A stretch of DNA of 64,000 nucleotides from Thalassotalea euphylliae (GCF_003390335.1 NZ_QUOU01000001.1:806001-870000), one strand, 5' to 3'; positions 1 to 9,921 are shown, counted from the first letter of the stretch. Numbers and translations are program-made. The notes: generated by a model not told the origin, from the letters alone.

Positions 1-92
1 ATTGGGTCACTGGCGTCATCAAATTCGGGTAATGACAAGGCAACCCCTTGGCCAAACGTAAATAAACAGCGAAGTTTTTCTAGGAAAGTCAT
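1..92 (-). CDS. 5' end of an unidentified gene cut by the window edge
   Basis: An open frame begins with ATG at 92 and runs leftward off the window, giving 30 residues that begin MTFLEKLRCLFTFGQG and continue into an acidic stretch rich in Asp and Glu. No strong ribosome binding site precedes it. The frame is uninterrupted to the edge, and the next gene starts well away on the same strand, so a real gene start is plausible. I do not recognise the family from so short a piece. Confidence 0.4.
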   Translation of the reverse strand, partial: MTFLEKLRCLFTFGQGVALSLPEFDDASDP

Positions 93-222
93 AGTGATAA
101 CAGCAAATAATGGTTAGGTTTATTTTAGCAAGTTAGCGAACTGGATTGCCACAAAGAAAGGGCGAGCCAGTAGCATAAATTACCTACTTGGTTTGAGTTT
201 ATACTACTGGCAGATACGTGTT

Positions 223-1536
223 TTAGTTCATTTTCATATAGTCGTAAGTGAGGTTCGTCAGTAACTCAACACCCAACTTCATACCGCTTTCGTCAATTTT
301 AAACTCTGGTGTATGGTGGCCGGGCGCCTCGTTAACCGGAATGTCTCGGCTTTTACCGCCAACGAACAGGTACAACCCGGGCACTTCTTCTTGGAAGAAT
401 GAAAAATCTTCCGCACCTGTTACCGCTTTTGTGGCAACGGTATTACTTTCACCAGCCGTTGAGACTAACGTGGGTAGCATTTTTTGCATAAGCTCAGGGT
501 CGTTGTAGGTAATTGGATAGCTATAATCCAGTGGTAAAGTGACCTCGGCGGTGGTATTCATACTTTCAGCAATATGACTCGCCTTACGATGAACCGCTTC
601 GTGGATATGTTTGCGAATTTCTGGGTTTAAGCTGCGAATGGTGCCCACCAGTTCAACTTCGCTTGGAATGATGTTGGAGCGGTTACCACCGTTAATCATA
701 CCAACGGTTACGACTGCGGCGCTGTCGATTAGTTTGACTTCACGGCTGACGATCGTTTGTAAGCCCATGATCACTTGTGCCGCAGAAACAATAGGGTCAG
801 CACTCAACCAAGGGTAGGCACCATGTGACTGCTGACCTTTGATGACGATGCGGTAAGGGTCGACCGCTGCCATAATGCCTTCAGCTTTGTATTCTACGGT
901 GCCGACATCTTGACCTGAGCTGATGTGGAGACCAAAAATGACATCGACATCAGGATTTTTAAGCACGCCTTCTTTAACCATCACTTCCGCACCACCCACT
1001 TCGCCGCGCGGCGCACCTTCCTCAGCTGGTTGGAAAATGAACTTTACTTTGCCTTTAAGTTGGTCTTTTTGTTCGGTGAGAATTTTCGCAGCACCCATTA
1101 GCATGGCCATATGTGTATCGTGTCCACAGGCGTGCATGACACCAACGTCTTTTCCCTCGTGAATGGCGGTCACGGTTGAGGCAAATGGCAAATTAGTTGC
1201 TTCGGTTACGGGCAGGCCATCCATGTCTGCGCGCAAGGCAACAACAGGGCCGGGCTTTCCTGTGTCAAGAACGCCTACTACGCCGGTTTTAGCAATACCG
1301 GTTTGTACTTCCAGGCCAAGGTCATTAAGGTACTTTTCGATGACTTTAGCGGTTTCAAACTCGCGATTGGAAAGCTCTGGGTGTTGGTGAAAATGGCGGC
1401 GCCACTTGATCACTTGTGGTTCGATTTGTGTTGCTCGGTCGGCAACGTCAGCTTTAAAACTGTCGGCGCTAGCGGTAGTTGTGAAGGTTGATGTGCAAGT
1501 GATAGCGATACTTGCTGCGAGTAGCAATTTTTTCAT
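223..1536 (-). CDS. Secreted M20-family amidohydrolase/carboxypeptidase
   Basis: This 437-residue protein is a metal-dependent hydrolase of peptidase family M20 (M20D, the hippurate hydrolase/IAA-amino acid amidohydrolase type), which splits N-acyl amino acids or similar amides. Residues 1-24 form a signal peptide ending TASA, so it acts in the periplasm or outside the cell. The family motifs are in order: ALRADMDGLPV (about 101-111), the metal ligand HACGHD (about 135-140), the catalytic Glu pair in FQPAEEG (about 168-174) and TGAEDFSFF near 374. The dimerisation domain lies between them. Length is normal. It appears to be a single-gene unit. The exact substrate cannot be told from sequence. 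Confidence 0.9.
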   Translation of the reverse strand: MKKLLLAASIAITCTSTFTTTASADSFKADVADRATQIEPQVIKWRRHFHQHPELSNREFETAKVIEKYLNDLGLEVQTGIAKTGVVGVLDTGKPGPVVALRADMDGLPVTEATNLPFASTVTAIHEGKDVGVMHACGHDTHMAMLMGAAKILTEQKDQLKGKVKFIFQPAEEGAPRGEVGGAEVMVKEGVLKNPDVDVIFGLHISSGQDVGTVEYKAEGIMAAVDPYRIVIKGQQSHGAYPWLSADPIVSAAQVIMGLQTIVSREVKLIDSAAVVTVGMINGGNRSNIIPSEVELVGTIRSLNPEIRKHIHEAVHRKASHIAESMNTTAEVTLPLDYSYPITYNDPELMQKMLPTLVSTAGESNTVATKAVTGAEDFSFFQEEVPGLYLFVGGKSRDIPVNEAPGHHTPEFKIDESGMKLGVELLTNLTYDYMKMN

Positions 1537-1632
1537 GGTGAAGTTATTTTTGTTGTTGAAGATAACCTAACCATACTGTAAAGCCAGCGACTTTGCTAAC
1601 CACCTGTCGCGGCTATATTGCTGGCGGTCGTT

Positions 1633-1827
1633 TTATATATCCCAATCATCGGAAGCATCGAGTAGTTGTTTAAGCCGCTTTTCTTCGAGTAACTCATCAA
1701 TGCGTTTACGCACTTTCGTGTTCTTAATCTTTTGTTTACTGTTGGCTAGATCTTGCTCGTAATCTGGGATGTCTGGCTTGTCCGTACTGTTGTTGCTGTC
1801 GTGGTAAGTCATTTTACTCTCACTCAT
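1633..1827 (-). CDS. Small charged protein, PA3496-like
   Basis: This is a 64-residue, highly charged, soluble protein with no signal peptide or membrane segment. The C-terminal half (KVRKRIDELLEEKRLKQLL, then an acidic end) has the Arg/Glu-rich helical pattern of the small PA3496-type proteins of gammaproteobacteria, whose role is not established. The start is ATG at 1827, and a second in-frame ATG five codons later is also possible. It stands alone between the nap operon terminator and the amidohydrolase gene. The family assignment is from the pattern only. Confidence 0.55.
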   Translation of the reverse strand: MSESKMTYHDSNNSTDKPDIPDYEQDLANSKQKIKNTKVRKRIDELLEEKRLKQLLDASDDWDI

Positions 1828-1847
1828 TGGCAGTGATTAACATGCAT

Positions 1848-1889
1848 AAAAATGCCGACAATGCCTTAAAAATCAGCAGTGTCGGCATT
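1848..1889 (-). terminator. Rho-independent terminator of the nap operon
   Basis: Ten-base arms AATGCCGACA (1851-1860) and TGTCGGCATT (1880-1889) pair perfectly around a 19-base loop. Read leftward, the stem is followed by a run of five T. It lies about 90 bases after the napC stop. Confidence 0.75.
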
Positions 1890-1981
1890 AATTTGAACAT
1901 AGGCAACAAATTTTGCTTTTTCAAATAATATTGTTCGAGTATTTAATTTTCCGTTTCTGTTTAACTAGCTAAAATAGAACA

Positions 1982-2569
1982 TTAAAAATCCGTAACCCCT
2001 TGCATATCAGGCAAGCGGTGAGCAATCCCTTTGTGACAGTCAATACACGTTTTTTCACCACTGGCCAATGACGTTGAATGCATTTGTGCCGCCCGTTGGC
2101 TTTGCACACTAAAGTCCATGTAGTCGAAGTTGTGACAGTTGCGACACTCAAGTGAATCGTTGGCCTTCAAGCGCGCCCACTCGTGTTCCGAGAGGCGTTT
2201 TCGATTGGCGAGAAACTTCTCACGGGTGTTAATTGTGCCAAATATTTTCCCCCACACTTCTTTTGATGCCTGCATTTTACGCGCAATTTTGTCGGTCCAG
2301 TTGTGAGGAACGTGACAGTCAGGACAAGTTGCTCTAACGCCTGAGCGATTGGTGAAGTGGATCGTTGTTTTTAACTCTTCATAAACATTGTTTTCCATTT
2401 CGTGGCACGAAATACAAAACTTCTCGGTATTGGTGGCCTCTAGGGCAGTATTAAAACCACCCCAGAAAATGATACCGGCAATAAAACCGCCAAGGGTTAG
2501 AAAACCTAAGCTGTAATGTACGCTTGGTTTTTTAATCGTTGCCCACGCTCTTAATAGGATCTCTTTCAT
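1982..2569 (-). CDS. napC: NapC tetrahaem c-type quinol dehydrogenase
   Basis: NapC is a NapC/NirT-family membrane cytochrome that takes electrons from the quinol pool and passes them to the periplasmic NapAB nitrate reductase. The 195-residue protein has one N-terminal membrane anchor (about 19-40) and four CXXCH haem sites: CISCH, CPDCH, CRNCH and CIDCH. The length is typical. It is the last gene of napEFDABC, ten bases after napB, and is followed by the operon terminator. There is no napGH in the cluster, so NapC should be the sole quinol-oxidising route encoded here. Confidence 0.96.
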   Translation of the reverse strand: MKEILLRAWATIKKPSVHYSLGFLTLGGFIAGIIFWGGFNTALEATNTEKFCISCHEMENNVYEELKTTIHFTNRSGVRATCPDCHVPHNWTDKIARKMQASKEVWGKIFGTINTREKFLANRKRLSEHEWARLKANDSLECRNCHNFDYMDFSVQSQRAAQMHSTSLASGEKTCIDCHKGIAHRLPDMQGVTDF

Positions 2570-2579
2570 TTGATATCTC

Positions 2580-3068
2580 CTATTGGTGCTCAGCGCTGTT
2601 GTTTTGCTGTGACGCTTTTTGTGACGTTAAAGTGTGCATATCAATGAATTTATTCTCAATTAACGGCTTAGCGTCAAATTGATTGACATGACATTGATTA
2701 CAAAAATAGCGGCGCGGTGACAGCTCAGCTAAAAAGTTGCCTTCGCGATCCATAAAGTGAGTCACGCTCACCATTGGCGCTTGAGAATCCTGCGTGCGTT
2801 CTCGGCTGTGGCAAGTCATGCACTTGTTACTGTTGAGGTTAACCTCGTAGTTGCGCGTAGTATGCGGAATCACCGGCGGCTGCATTGGGTAGTTTCGCGT
2901 TTGCTTAACATCGGTATTGATCACTTTGGCGATAGCTTTGGTGGCTTCTTGTGTCGCAATGGCAGTGTCGTGTCGCAACGTTGCTATGTTGTCGCCGTCA
3001 TTGGCATTAACCGTTGAAGCCAAGCAAGTAAGCAGTACAGAGAAACCATAAATCATTAGTTTGTTCAT
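2580..3068 (-). CDS. napB: NapB dihaem cytochrome c subunit
   Basis: NapB is the small electron-transfer subunit of periplasmic nitrate reductase. It receives electrons from NapC and reduces the Fe-S cluster of NapA. The 162-residue protein has a signal peptide ending about residue 22 (STVNA) and two CXXCH haem sites, CMTCH (about 84-88) and CNQCH (about 123-127). The motif [11 protein letters not shown] before the first haem is typical of the family. It lies 11 bases downstream of napA. Confidence 0.96.
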   Translation of the reverse strand: MNKLMIYGFSVLLTCLASTVNANDGDNIATLRHDTAIATQEATKAIAKVINTDVKQTRNYPMQPPVIPHTTRNYEVNLNSNKCMTCHSRERTQDSQAPMVSVTHFMDREGNFLAELSPRRYFCNQCHVNQFDAKPLIENKFIDMHTLTSQKASQQNNSAEHQ

Positions 3069-3079
3069 AATATTGCTCC

Positions 3080-5575
3080 TTAGGCTCTTTCAATGCGAAC
3101 GGCACATTTCTTAAAGTCAGTTTCTTTCGAAATGGGGTCGGTTGCATCAAGGGTTACCTTGTTCACTAAGCGACTGGCATCAAACCACGGCATAAACACT
3201 AAGCCGATAGGTGGCTTGTTACGGCCACGAGTTTCAAGACGCGTTTCAACTTCACCCCGACGGGATATAATCTTGACCGCATCACCGCGTCGCAGGCCTC
3301 GTTTTTTCGCATCTTCTGGGTGCATATAAACGAGTGCATCCGGCATTGATTGATACAGCTCTGGCACGCGTTGCGTCATCGAACCAGAATGCCAATGTTC
3401 GAGCACTCGGCCGGTAGATAGCCACAAATCGTATTCTCTATCTGGAAACTCTGCTGCGGGCTCGTAAGGCAGCGCAAAAATCACCGCTTTGCCATCTGGC
3501 TTACCATAAAATTCAAAGCCTTTACCTGCTGTGACGTAGGGATCTGAGCCTTCTCTAAAGCGCCACAGCGTTTCTTTGCCATCAACCACAGGCCAGCGCA
3601 AGCCGCGCTCTTGGTGGTATCGATCATACGGTGCTAAGTCGTGGGCCTTACCGCGGCCAAATGAGGCATATTCTTCAAACAAGCCCTTTTGAATGTAGAA
3701 GCCAAAGTCACGTGATTCCTGGTTTAGCCTGTCATCAGGCACCTCACTCAGTGGGTATTTGTTCACTTGGCCGTTCGCAAATAAAACATCAAATAAGGTT
3801 TTTCCGCGGTAGCTCGGGTTTTTCGCGAGTATTTTGCTTTCCCAAACCTCTTCAACCTTGAAGTATTTCGAGAATTCAACTAGTTGCCACAAGTCAGACT
3901 TCGCGCCTTGTGGCGCTTCTATCATTTGATACCAGGCTTGGGTGCGACGCTCGGCGTTACCGTAAACCCCTTCTTTTTCAACCCACATTGCCGTTGGCAG
4001 AATTAGATCGGCGGCTTGTGCCGTCACTGTCGGGTATGGGTCTGAAACCACGATAAAGTTTTTCGGGTTGCGATAGCCGGGTAAACCTTCTTCGTTCAGA
4101 TTGGCAGCCGCCTGCATATTGTTGTTACATTGCACCCAATAAAAATTGAGTTTGCCATCTTTTAGCATGCGATTTTGCAGCACGGCGTGATATCCCGGTT
4201 TTGGCGGAATGGTGTCTTTCGGCAGCTTCCATTTTTTCTCTGAAATCGCGCGGTGTTTTGGATTTTTCACCACCATATCCGCCGGTAAGCGATGTGCAAA
4301 AGTACCCACTTCTCGTGCCGTACCACAAGCTGATGGTTGCCCCGTTAACGAGAACGGGCTATTGCCAGGGGTAGAGATTTTGCCGGTTAACAAATGAATG
4401 TTGTAGATCAGGTTATTGGCCCAAACACCGCGAGTATGCTGGTTAAAGCCCATGGTCCAAAATGAGCAGACTTTGCGATTAGGATCTGCGTATAGCTCAG
4501 CTAATTCAATCAGTTTATTTTCGGGGACATGCGATAATTGTGAGGTGTACTCAAGGGTGTAGGTGCTAACAAACTTGGCAAACTCTTTGAAAGTCGTTGG
4601 CGTTGAACCACCCGCTTTGCTGTTATTTTTCGCTTTTTTCTCCAGTGGATGCTCGGGGCGCAGGCCGTAACCTATGTCTTGGTTACCCATCGCAAAGCGC
4701 GTGTGTTTATTGACAAAGTCGTGGTTCACTTTGTCGTTTTGAATAATGTAATTGGCGATGTAGTTTAAAATGGCCAGATCGGTTTGTGGCACGAAAATCA
4801 TACCGTTATCGGCCAAATCAAAGCTGCGGTGCTCGTAAGTGGAAAGTACCGCCACTTTGACATGTGGCGCGCTAAGGCGACGGTCGGTGACACGGGTCCA
4901 AAGAATAGGGTGCATCTCAGCCATGTTTGAACCCCAAAGCACCATAGCATCAGTCGCTTCTATGTCGTCGTAGCAGCCCATTGGCTCGTCAATGCCAAAG
5001 GTACGCATAAATCCACCCACCGCTGAGGCCATGCAGTGGCGCGCATTCGGATCGATATTGTTGGAGCGAAAACCCGCTTTCATCAATTTCGCCGCGGCGT
5101 AGCCTTCTTGCACTGTCCATTGCCCTGAGCCGAACATCCCAACCCCGGTGGGGCCAGTGTCTTTAAGGGTTTTCTTGGCTTGCTCGGCCATGACCTCGAA
5201 CGCTTTATCCCATGAGATAGGGGCAAACTCCCCATTTTTGTCGTACTTGCCATTCTTCATGCGCAGTAGGGGGGTGGTCAGGCGATCTTTGCCGTACATG
5301 ATCTTCGATAAGAAGTAGCCTTTGACGCAGTTAAGTCCTTTGTTTACGGGCGACTTAATATCACCATGGGTTGCGACGACTTTACCGTCCATGACCCCAA
5401 CATTAACGCTACACCCCGTGCCACAAAAGCGGCACGGGGCTTTGTCCCATTTGATTTTAGTGATATCACTGGCGGTGATTAAGTTTGATGCTTGTGCGGG
5501 AATGGATACACCAGCAACGGCTGCTGCTGCGGCTACAGCATTGGCTTTAATAAATTCTCGGCGATTTAGTGTCAT
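3080..5575 (-). CDS. napA: NapA periplasmic nitrate reductase catalytic subunit
   Basis: NapA reduces nitrate to nitrite in the periplasm using a bis-molybdopterin guanine dinucleotide cofactor and one [4Fe-4S] cluster. The 831-residue protein starts with a twin-arginine signal (NRREFIKAN, hydrophobic stretch, IPAQA), so it is exported folded by Tat. The cluster cysteines are in CRFCGTGC (about 48-55) and LNCVKG (about 82-87). The Mo-ligand Cys is in NARHCMAS near residue 180. The C-terminal molydopterin-dinucleotide domain is complete. It starts two bases after napD, consistent with coupling to its maturation chaperone. Confidence 0.98.
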   Translation of the reverse strand: MTLNRREFIKANAVAAAAAVAGVSIPAQASNLITASDITKIKWDKAPCRFCGTGCSVNVGVMDGKVVATHGDIKSPVNKGLNCVKGYFLSKIMYGKDRLTTPLLRMKNGKYDKNGEFAPISWDKAFEVMAEQAKKTLKDTGPTGVGMFGSGQWTVQEGYAAAKLMKAGFRSNNIDPNARHCMASAVGGFMRTFGIDEPMGCYDDIEATDAMVLWGSNMAEMHPILWTRVTDRRLSAPHVKVAVLSTYEHRSFDLADNGMIFVPQTDLAILNYIANYIIQNDKVNHDFVNKHTRFAMGNQDIGYGLRPEHPLEKKAKNNSKAGGSTPTTFKEFAKFVSTYTLEYTSQLSHVPENKLIELAELYADPNRKVCSFWTMGFNQHTRGVWANNLIYNIHLLTGKISTPGNSPFSLTGQPSACGTAREVGTFAHRLPADMVVKNPKHRAISEKKWKLPKDTIPPKPGYHAVLQNRMLKDGKLNFYWVQCNNNMQAAANLNEEGLPGYRNPKNFIVVSDPYPTVTAQAADLILPTAMWVEKEGVYGNAERRTQAWYQMIEAPQGAKSDLWQLVEFSKYFKVEEVWESKILAKNPSYRGKTLFDVLFANGQVNKYPLSEVPDDRLNQESRDFGFYIQKGLFEEYASFGRGKAHDLAPYDRYHQERGLRWPVVDGKETLWRFREGSDPYVTAGKGFEFYGKPDGKAVIFALPYEPAAEFPDREYDLWLSTGRVLEHWHSGSMTQRVPELYQSMPDALVYMHPEDAKKRGLRRGDAVKIISRRGEVETRLETRGRNKPPIGLVFMPWFDASRLVNKVTLDATDPISKETDFKKCAVRIERA

Positions 5576-5576
5576 G

Positions 5577-5873
5577 TTAATTCACCTCGTTTGATATTGG
5601 AGCTTGCGGCTCAGCTAAAAATTGGTGATAAACCGGCGAAATGCTGAAAAACTCGTCAGTTAAATGGATTTGCTCAACCACCTTGGCAATGGCTTTTTGG
5701 CTTGCTGCTTCAACGGTGAAAACGATTTTTCCCTGTTCATTACTACCGTGTACTTCACAACCGTCGAAGTTGGTTATGTATTGGCAAAGCTGCTCAACTA
5801 ATGGCGGTGGTGCTTGTCCAACAAAGCTGGCGATGTGGTACTCATCAGCTTGATTAACGCTTGGCTGGCTCAT
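5577..5873 (-). CDS. napD: NapD signal-peptide-binding chaperone
   Basis: NapD is a small cytoplasmic chaperone that binds the Tat signal of NapA and holds back export until the cofactor is inserted. The 98-residue protein begins with a short tail, then [12 protein letters not shown], the typical first strand of the ferredoxin-like NapD fold. A second strand carries the [16 protein letters not shown] pattern. Its start overlaps the end of napF by 20 bases and its stop lies one base before the napA ATG, so the three genes are translated together. Confidence 0.93.
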   Translation of the reverse strand: MSQPSVNQADEYHIASFVGQAPPPLVEQLCQYITNFDGCEVHGSNEQGKIVFTVEAASQKAIAKVVEQIHLTDEFFSISPVYHQFLAEPQAPISNEVN

Positions 5874-6429
5874 AACCTAGCTCCTCAGTGTTAGTGGTTA
5901 AATTGGATGAATGGTTAGTGCTCGTTGTGATCGAGATACTGTGTTGTGGGCAAGTTGAGACACAAGCACCGCAAAAGGTGCAATCGTTCTCATCAAGCTT
6001 AGGGATAGGTATCGCACTGCTAACAAAGGCAAATTTAATGGCGCGGCTATCGCAAACATCGCGACAGCTTTGACAATAAATTTGATTTTTGGCTAAGCAG
6101 TTCTCGTGAATATCGATAGTGGCTGGCCAAGCTTTAACGCCGCTGCGTAAATGGTTGTCGATAAATAGCGGTTGCTGGCACTGACGTTCACATTCGCCGC
6201 AAAACGTGCATTCTGCTTGTGTAAAATCAAGAGAGGGATAGCCGTGCTGGTCGCGCTTGATCACTTGTGTTTCACAGTGCTCAATACATTGATTGCATTG
6301 CGTACAGCCGGCTGTGAATACAGCTTCGCTGATCACCCAGGGCAAACGAATAGCTGGTTGCTCAAGTTGCGCTTTGAAGCGTCCTTTGAGCAATTGTCGT
6401 CTTGATCTGTTGGCGACTTGTTCCATCAC
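5854..6429 (-). CDS. napF: NapF ferredoxin-type protein
   Basis: NapF is a cytoplasmic iron-sulphur protein that interacts with NapA before export and is thought to help assemble its [4Fe-4S] cluster. The 191-residue protein has ferredoxin-type cysteine groups: CTQCNQCIEHC (about 41-51), CTFCGECERQC (about 74-84), the looser CLAKNQIYCQSCRDVC, and CTFCGACVSTCP (about 150-161). The arginine-rich N-terminus (NRSRRQLLKG) is typical of NapF. It is the second gene of the operon. Confidence 0.93.
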   Translation of the reverse strand: MMEQVANRSRRQLLKGRFKAQLEQPAIRLPWVISEAVFTAGCTQCNQCIEHCETQVIKRDQHGYPSLDFTQAECTFCGECERQCQQPLFIDNHLRSGVKAWPATIDIHENCLAKNQIYCQSCRDVCDSRAIKFAFVSSAIPIPKLDENDCTFCGACVSTCPQHSISITTSTNHSSNLTTNTEELGYEPAKR

Positions 6430-6475
6430 AAGAATAGCTTACATCAATTGCTTAAAGCCATTGCTTAGGTCAGTG

Positions 6476-6646
6476 CTATGAGGTTGGTGGCCCGGTCAGA
6501 ATTTGGCTTATCCAAACGATAAACCCATAGCCGCCGACGATCATGACGGCGAGTATTGGCCCAAGAAAAACCGCAATAAAAATAAATAAATTACGCTCGT
6601 ATTTCTTTTCTAAAGCTCTGTCTTCATGTGTGCTGTCGATATTCAT
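6476..6646 (-). CDS. napE: NapE small membrane protein
   Basis: This 56-residue frame opens the nap operon. It starts at ATG 6646 and ends with TAG at 6476-6478, 46 bases before napF. A charged N-terminus (EDRALEKKYERN) is followed by one membrane segment with the NapE pattern LFIFIAVFLGPILAV, then GGYGFIVW and a C-terminal GPP. NapE is an integral membrane protein of unknown role found at the head of many nap operons. It is short enough to be missed by automatic callers. No convincing FNR or NarP site was identified in the 276 bases between it and tmcA. Confidence 0.9.
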   Translation of the reverse strand: MNIDSTHEDRALEKKYERNLFIFIAVFLGPILAVMIVGGYGFIVWISQILTGPPTS

Positions 6647-6922
6647 AACCTGTGCCCTGTGGTTGAATATGATGCTATGTTAAGCGTGTGCTAAGACAAG
6701 GTAGTTGGTTAATATTAAGCTTTTTTATGACACTGTACTTGTCTTTGCCAACGCTGATTAATGCTGCTAGCGCTAGTGCTAAGATTTAAGTTTAGATTAC
6801 AATGGCTTTTTTATGGCATTTCTGTGGGCACATGTCTTGGCTTTGAGCGACTAATTAGCTTTGATGATTAGCTAACAACTTGATTTACCTCATTAACTAA
6901 CTTTTGAAATAAATAAAAATAA

Positions 6923-9412
6923 ATGGCACCTTCCCCAATCGCCCACGCTGCGACAACACCAGGCTTTCAAGCCTATAAACAACACTTGAACGCCAATCGG
7001 CACCGAGGCGCAATTTTTTTATCTGGCAGCCTAACTTGGGCGATTGAGTGGTTTCTCGCTCATGAAGTGCATTCCTTTGCTCATCAAATGGGGTTGTTAT
7101 CAGGGGTGATGTTTAGTGATCAGTTCGCCGAACTCGTAAGCGATTTAGGTAAGGCTAACGTTAGCGAAGGGGGGCAGGGTAGTGAAGAGGCTAAATCCAA
7201 TAACAGGGAAATCCTGTGTGATAGCGTTGAGCAGGGCGAGCATCTTGCTAGCCGTGATCACTTGTCTCAGCTCAAAAGGGTTAACAGCAAAACCTACCGC
7301 CATCATCTTGGTACAGAAAATAACTTAGTGTTTTTTGCCGATCCACAGCTGAATTTAGATGCGCTTGCGGCACTGTCAGGTACCATTTGCGCCGGCGGCA
7401 TACTTTACGTTTGGCTGGGTGATGGAGCTTCAAAGCAAGCTGCTGGTAATCAAGCCGCGACTAATAATGTCAGTTCAACGTTTATTGCCTCTCATTTTGT
7501 CGAGCGTCTGTGCTTGGCTGCGCAGCGTCAACCTTTTATTCAGCTTGTTCAGCAAAACTTTGTTCAGCAAAACAATGAATCGTCTCAGCTTTTCGCTCAT
7601 GATGGCTATGGCAATCGACAACATAGTGCTGACACTAAAATGAGCAGTGACCAGTTTGGTCACGATACGCTCGGCGAACGTAAGTTCAGCGAAGCAAAGG
7701 CGGTAAAGCCGCAAGTTACCACTGGCCAGCAAGCCGTTATTGCGCACATAACAAGGATGTTGTCGAAAGGGCGAAACAAGCCGCTAATACTCACTGCCGA
7801 TCGCGGTCGTGGTAAATCGACCGCGCTGGCGTGGGCAAGTGCTGAATTACTGCAAAAAGCAATACGGCCATTAACAATAGCCATTACTGCACCGCACAGC
7901 ATGGCCTTGGGCGTTTTCTTTAGTCAGTTAGGTCGAACACTACCTGATGGGCAGTTAAGCCAGCATTGTTTTTCGTGGCAGCAACATCAGATCATTTTTG
8001 TGCCAGTGGATGAACTGCTGCGCGCTAAGCCACAAGCCGATCTGCTGTTAGTGGATGAAGCCGCTGGTGTGCCTGTGTATTTGCTGGAAAAGTTGGTTAA
8101 ACAATATAGCCGCTTGGTTTTTGCCAGTACTATTCACGGCTATGAAGGCGCAGGTAAAGGGTTTACTGGGAAATTTTTACCTTTGCTAAAAGCGCAAGGG
8201 GTAGCAGCACAAATAATGGAGTTAAACGAGCCTATTCGCTGGGCTGCGAATGATCCTCTTGAGCAACTGATGTTTGATGCTTGTTTGCTCAACGCTCATT
8301 TACCGACTTTGCCAACAGATTTGAGCAGGCGTTTAACAAGCCACCCTGAGCTCATTGGCTATCAGTGTTTTTCCGGCCAAGAGCTGGCTGCTGATGAGCA
8401 AATGCTCGAACAAATTTTCGCTATTTTAGTGACCGCGCATTATCAGACAAAACCAAGTGATTTAAAGCTGCTGCTGGACGACCCTGCAATGGTTATTCTG
8501 GCACAAGTAATTGAACAGCATGTGATTGGTGTCGCCTTGTTGATCAGTGAAAGCATCACTGATCAATCGTTGCACCCAGCCATTGTTAAGGGGCAGCGCA
8601 GAGTCAAAGGGCAACTTGTCCCACAGGCTTTGGCACAACAAGCACAATTACCACAAGCGCTGGTGTTTGAGTACTTGCGGGTGATGCGAATTGCGGTGCA
8701 CCCAAGCCTACAAAACCAAGGTTTAGGAAGCCAGCTTTTGCAAGCGACTAGTGACTACGCCAAAAGTAACTACGTAAAAAGTAACCAGACAAAAGACAAT
8801 CAATTTGATTTTGTGGCTACTAGCTATGCGGCGTCTCCTGCGGTGGTCAACTTCTGGCATCGCAATGGTTTCACGCCGGTTAAGCTCGGCTTTAATCGCG
8901 ATGCATCAAGCGGTGAGCATTCGTTGATGATGCTAAAAGCAACCAGTTCGGCTGGGCAGTTGTCTGCTTTTATCGAGCTTGCTTCACGGGAGTTCTATAG
9001 TGCTTTTGCGAGTTGGCTCGGTGATGAGTTTTCAGCTCTTTCGTACCAGTTAGTGACACAGCTCTTGGCAATGGCGCCAAGTCATACAGCTGAGTCCGTT
9101 AGTGTACGTGATTGGGAAAAAATTAATGCCTTTAAAGGTAACGTTAACCTCTATCGGCTTGCTAGGCCAAGCCTGACTATTTGGTTGCAAGCTAAATTGG
9201 TGTCACTGGGGGTGCAGCTAAGCGCTAGCTGTGAAGTAAAAGAAAAACAAGAAAGGCACGCTATAGCGTCATCTGTGCAAGCGCAACTAGACGCCCTAAA
9301 ACCACTTGTTGCCAAATGTTTAATGTTGCATCAAGACGCTCAAGTTTGTCAGCGCTTTGGCTTTACTGGCAAAAAGGCGCTATACCAGCACCTTCAGCAG
9401 GTTATCCAGTAG
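6923..9412 (+). CDS. tmcA: tRNA(Met) cytidine acetyltransferase TmcA, enlarged
   Basis: TmcA makes N4-acetylcytidine at the wobble position of elongator tRNA(Met), using acetyl-CoA and ATP or GTP. Visible parts are a Walker A loop GRGKS (about 295-299), a helicase-like DEAA motif (about 377-381), and a GNAT domain with VHPSLQNQGLGSQLL near 592-606, followed by the tRNA-binding tail. At 829 residues it is clearly longer than the E. coli enzyme (about 670). The extra length lies in low-complexity polar stretches at about 75-130 and 205-265, plus a five-residue repeat at about 610-625 beside the acetyl-CoA loop. It diverges from napE. Its 3' end overlaps the convergent gene at 9402 by 11 bases. 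Confidence 0.93.
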   Translation: MAPSPIAHAATTPGFQAYKQHLNANRHRGAIFLSGSLTWAIEWFLAHEVHSFAHQMGLLSGVMFSDQFAELVSDLGKANVSEGGQGSEEAKSNNREILCDSVEQGEHLASRDHLSQLKRVNSKTYRHHLGTENNLVFFADPQLNLDALAALSGTICAGGILYVWLGDGASKQAAGNQAATNNVSSTFIASHFVERLCLAAQRQPFIQLVQQNFVQQNNESSQLFAHDGYGNRQHSADTKMSSDQFGHDTLGERKFSEAKAVKPQVTTGQQAVIAHITRMLSKGRNKPLILTADRGRGKSTALAWASAELLQKAIRPLTIAITAPHSMALGVFFSQLGRTLPDGQLSQHCFSWQQHQIIFVPVDELLRAKPQADLLLVDEAAGVPVYLLEKLVKQYSRLVFASTIHGYEGAGKGFTGKFLPLLKAQGVAAQIMELNEPIRWAANDPLEQLMFDACLLNAHLPTLPTDLSRRLTSHPELIGYQCFSGQELAADEQMLEQIFAILVTAHYQTKPSDLKLLLDDPAMVILAQVIEQHVIGVALLISESITDQSLHPAIVKGQRRVKGQLVPQALAQQAQLPQALVFEYLRVMRIAVHPSLQNQGLGSQLLQATSDYAKSNYVKSNQTKDNQFDFVATSYAASPAVVNFWHRNGFTPVKLGFNRDASSGEHSLMMLKATSSAGQLSAFIELASREFYSAFASWLGDEFSALSYQLVTQLLAMAPSHTAESVSVRDWEKINAFKGNVNLYRLARPSLTIWLQAKLVSLGVQLSASCEVKEKQERHAIASSVQAQLDALKPLVAKCLMLHQDAQVCQRFGFTGKKALYQHLQQVIQ

Positions 9413-9677
9413 CGTCGGCACTTAATCGCCACTGCCAGTACTTCTGCATGCGTAAGTACTGGCAGTGCTTTTGTCGGCAAGCTTGACACTCTTCGTGGGC
9501 AATAATGCGCGTCAGATAATAATTGATATATTTGATGATTTGCGTTTGTGGCGCGGTTTGATAGCTCAGCAATAGCACCTGCAGCCACTGCTCCATGATT
9601 GATAAGCGGTTTTGCTGACTAGGTTTTGTCAATGATTGCGCTGTGGTTTGAGATGCTGCCATAAATAGTGCCGTCAT
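9402..9677 (-). CDS. Uncharacterised 91-residue cysteine-containing protein
   Basis: I do not recognise this gene. The start at ATG 9677 overlaps the TAA of the upstream gene as TAATG, with GGAG about eight bases before it; a start at 9695 is also open but less likely. The protein has a Gln/Ser-rich N-terminus, a helical centre (IIKYINYYLTRII) and a cysteine group EECQACRQKHC (C-x2-C-x4-C), ending rich in Trp and Arg. The cysteines might bind metal, which is inference. It forms a two-gene operon with the 61-residue gene upstream, downstream of a perfect Fur-type palindrome. Its end overlaps tmcA by 11 bases. Confidence 0.65.
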   Translation of the reverse strand: MTALFMAASQTTAQSLTKPSQQNRLSIMEQWLQVLLLSYQTAPQTQIIKYINYYLTRIIAHEECQACRQKHCQYLRMQKYWQWRLSADATG

Positions 9678-9862
9678 TAGTTTTGCTCCGCACAATCGAT
9701 ACTGCTATTGAGTAGTGATAGCCATAGCACTTGTTTGGCGTTGGCATCTAAGCAGCGACAATCATTACCTTTCACTTGGCCTTGATGAATCAATTGCATT
9801 AACAACGCACTAGAGACTTCGATTTTTACTTTCGCTGGTATTGGGGTATGTGTTGATGGCAT
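9677..9862 (-). CDS. Uncharacterised 61-residue protein under a Fur-type site
   Basis: This is the first gene leftward from the Fur-type palindrome at 9922-9936. The 61-residue product has no signal peptide or membrane segment. It reads as strand-helix-helix: KVKIEVSSALLMQLIHQG, then a C-x-C pair in DCRCLDANAKQVLW, and a last cysteine near the end. I do not know the family. Close coupling (TAATG) to the next small gene suggests the two products act together. The divergent partner is an ABC-2 exporter pair. Confidence 0.65.
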   Translation of the reverse strand: MPSTHTPIPAKVKIEVSSALLMQLIHQGQVKGNDCRCLDANAKQVLWLSLLNSSIDCAEQN

Positions 9863-9921
9863 AGTTTTGTTACCCGACGTGTCTTTTTTAATAACTTAGC
9901 CGACAAAAATTGATTTGTAAA

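Noticed and set aside
6647..6922. Possible FNR or NarP sites between napE and tmcA
   Set aside because: TTGAT-like pieces occur, but none has the partner half at the right distance.
7475..7902. Two minus-strand frames inside tmcA
   Set aside because: They are shadows of the strong tmcA frame and show no family pattern.
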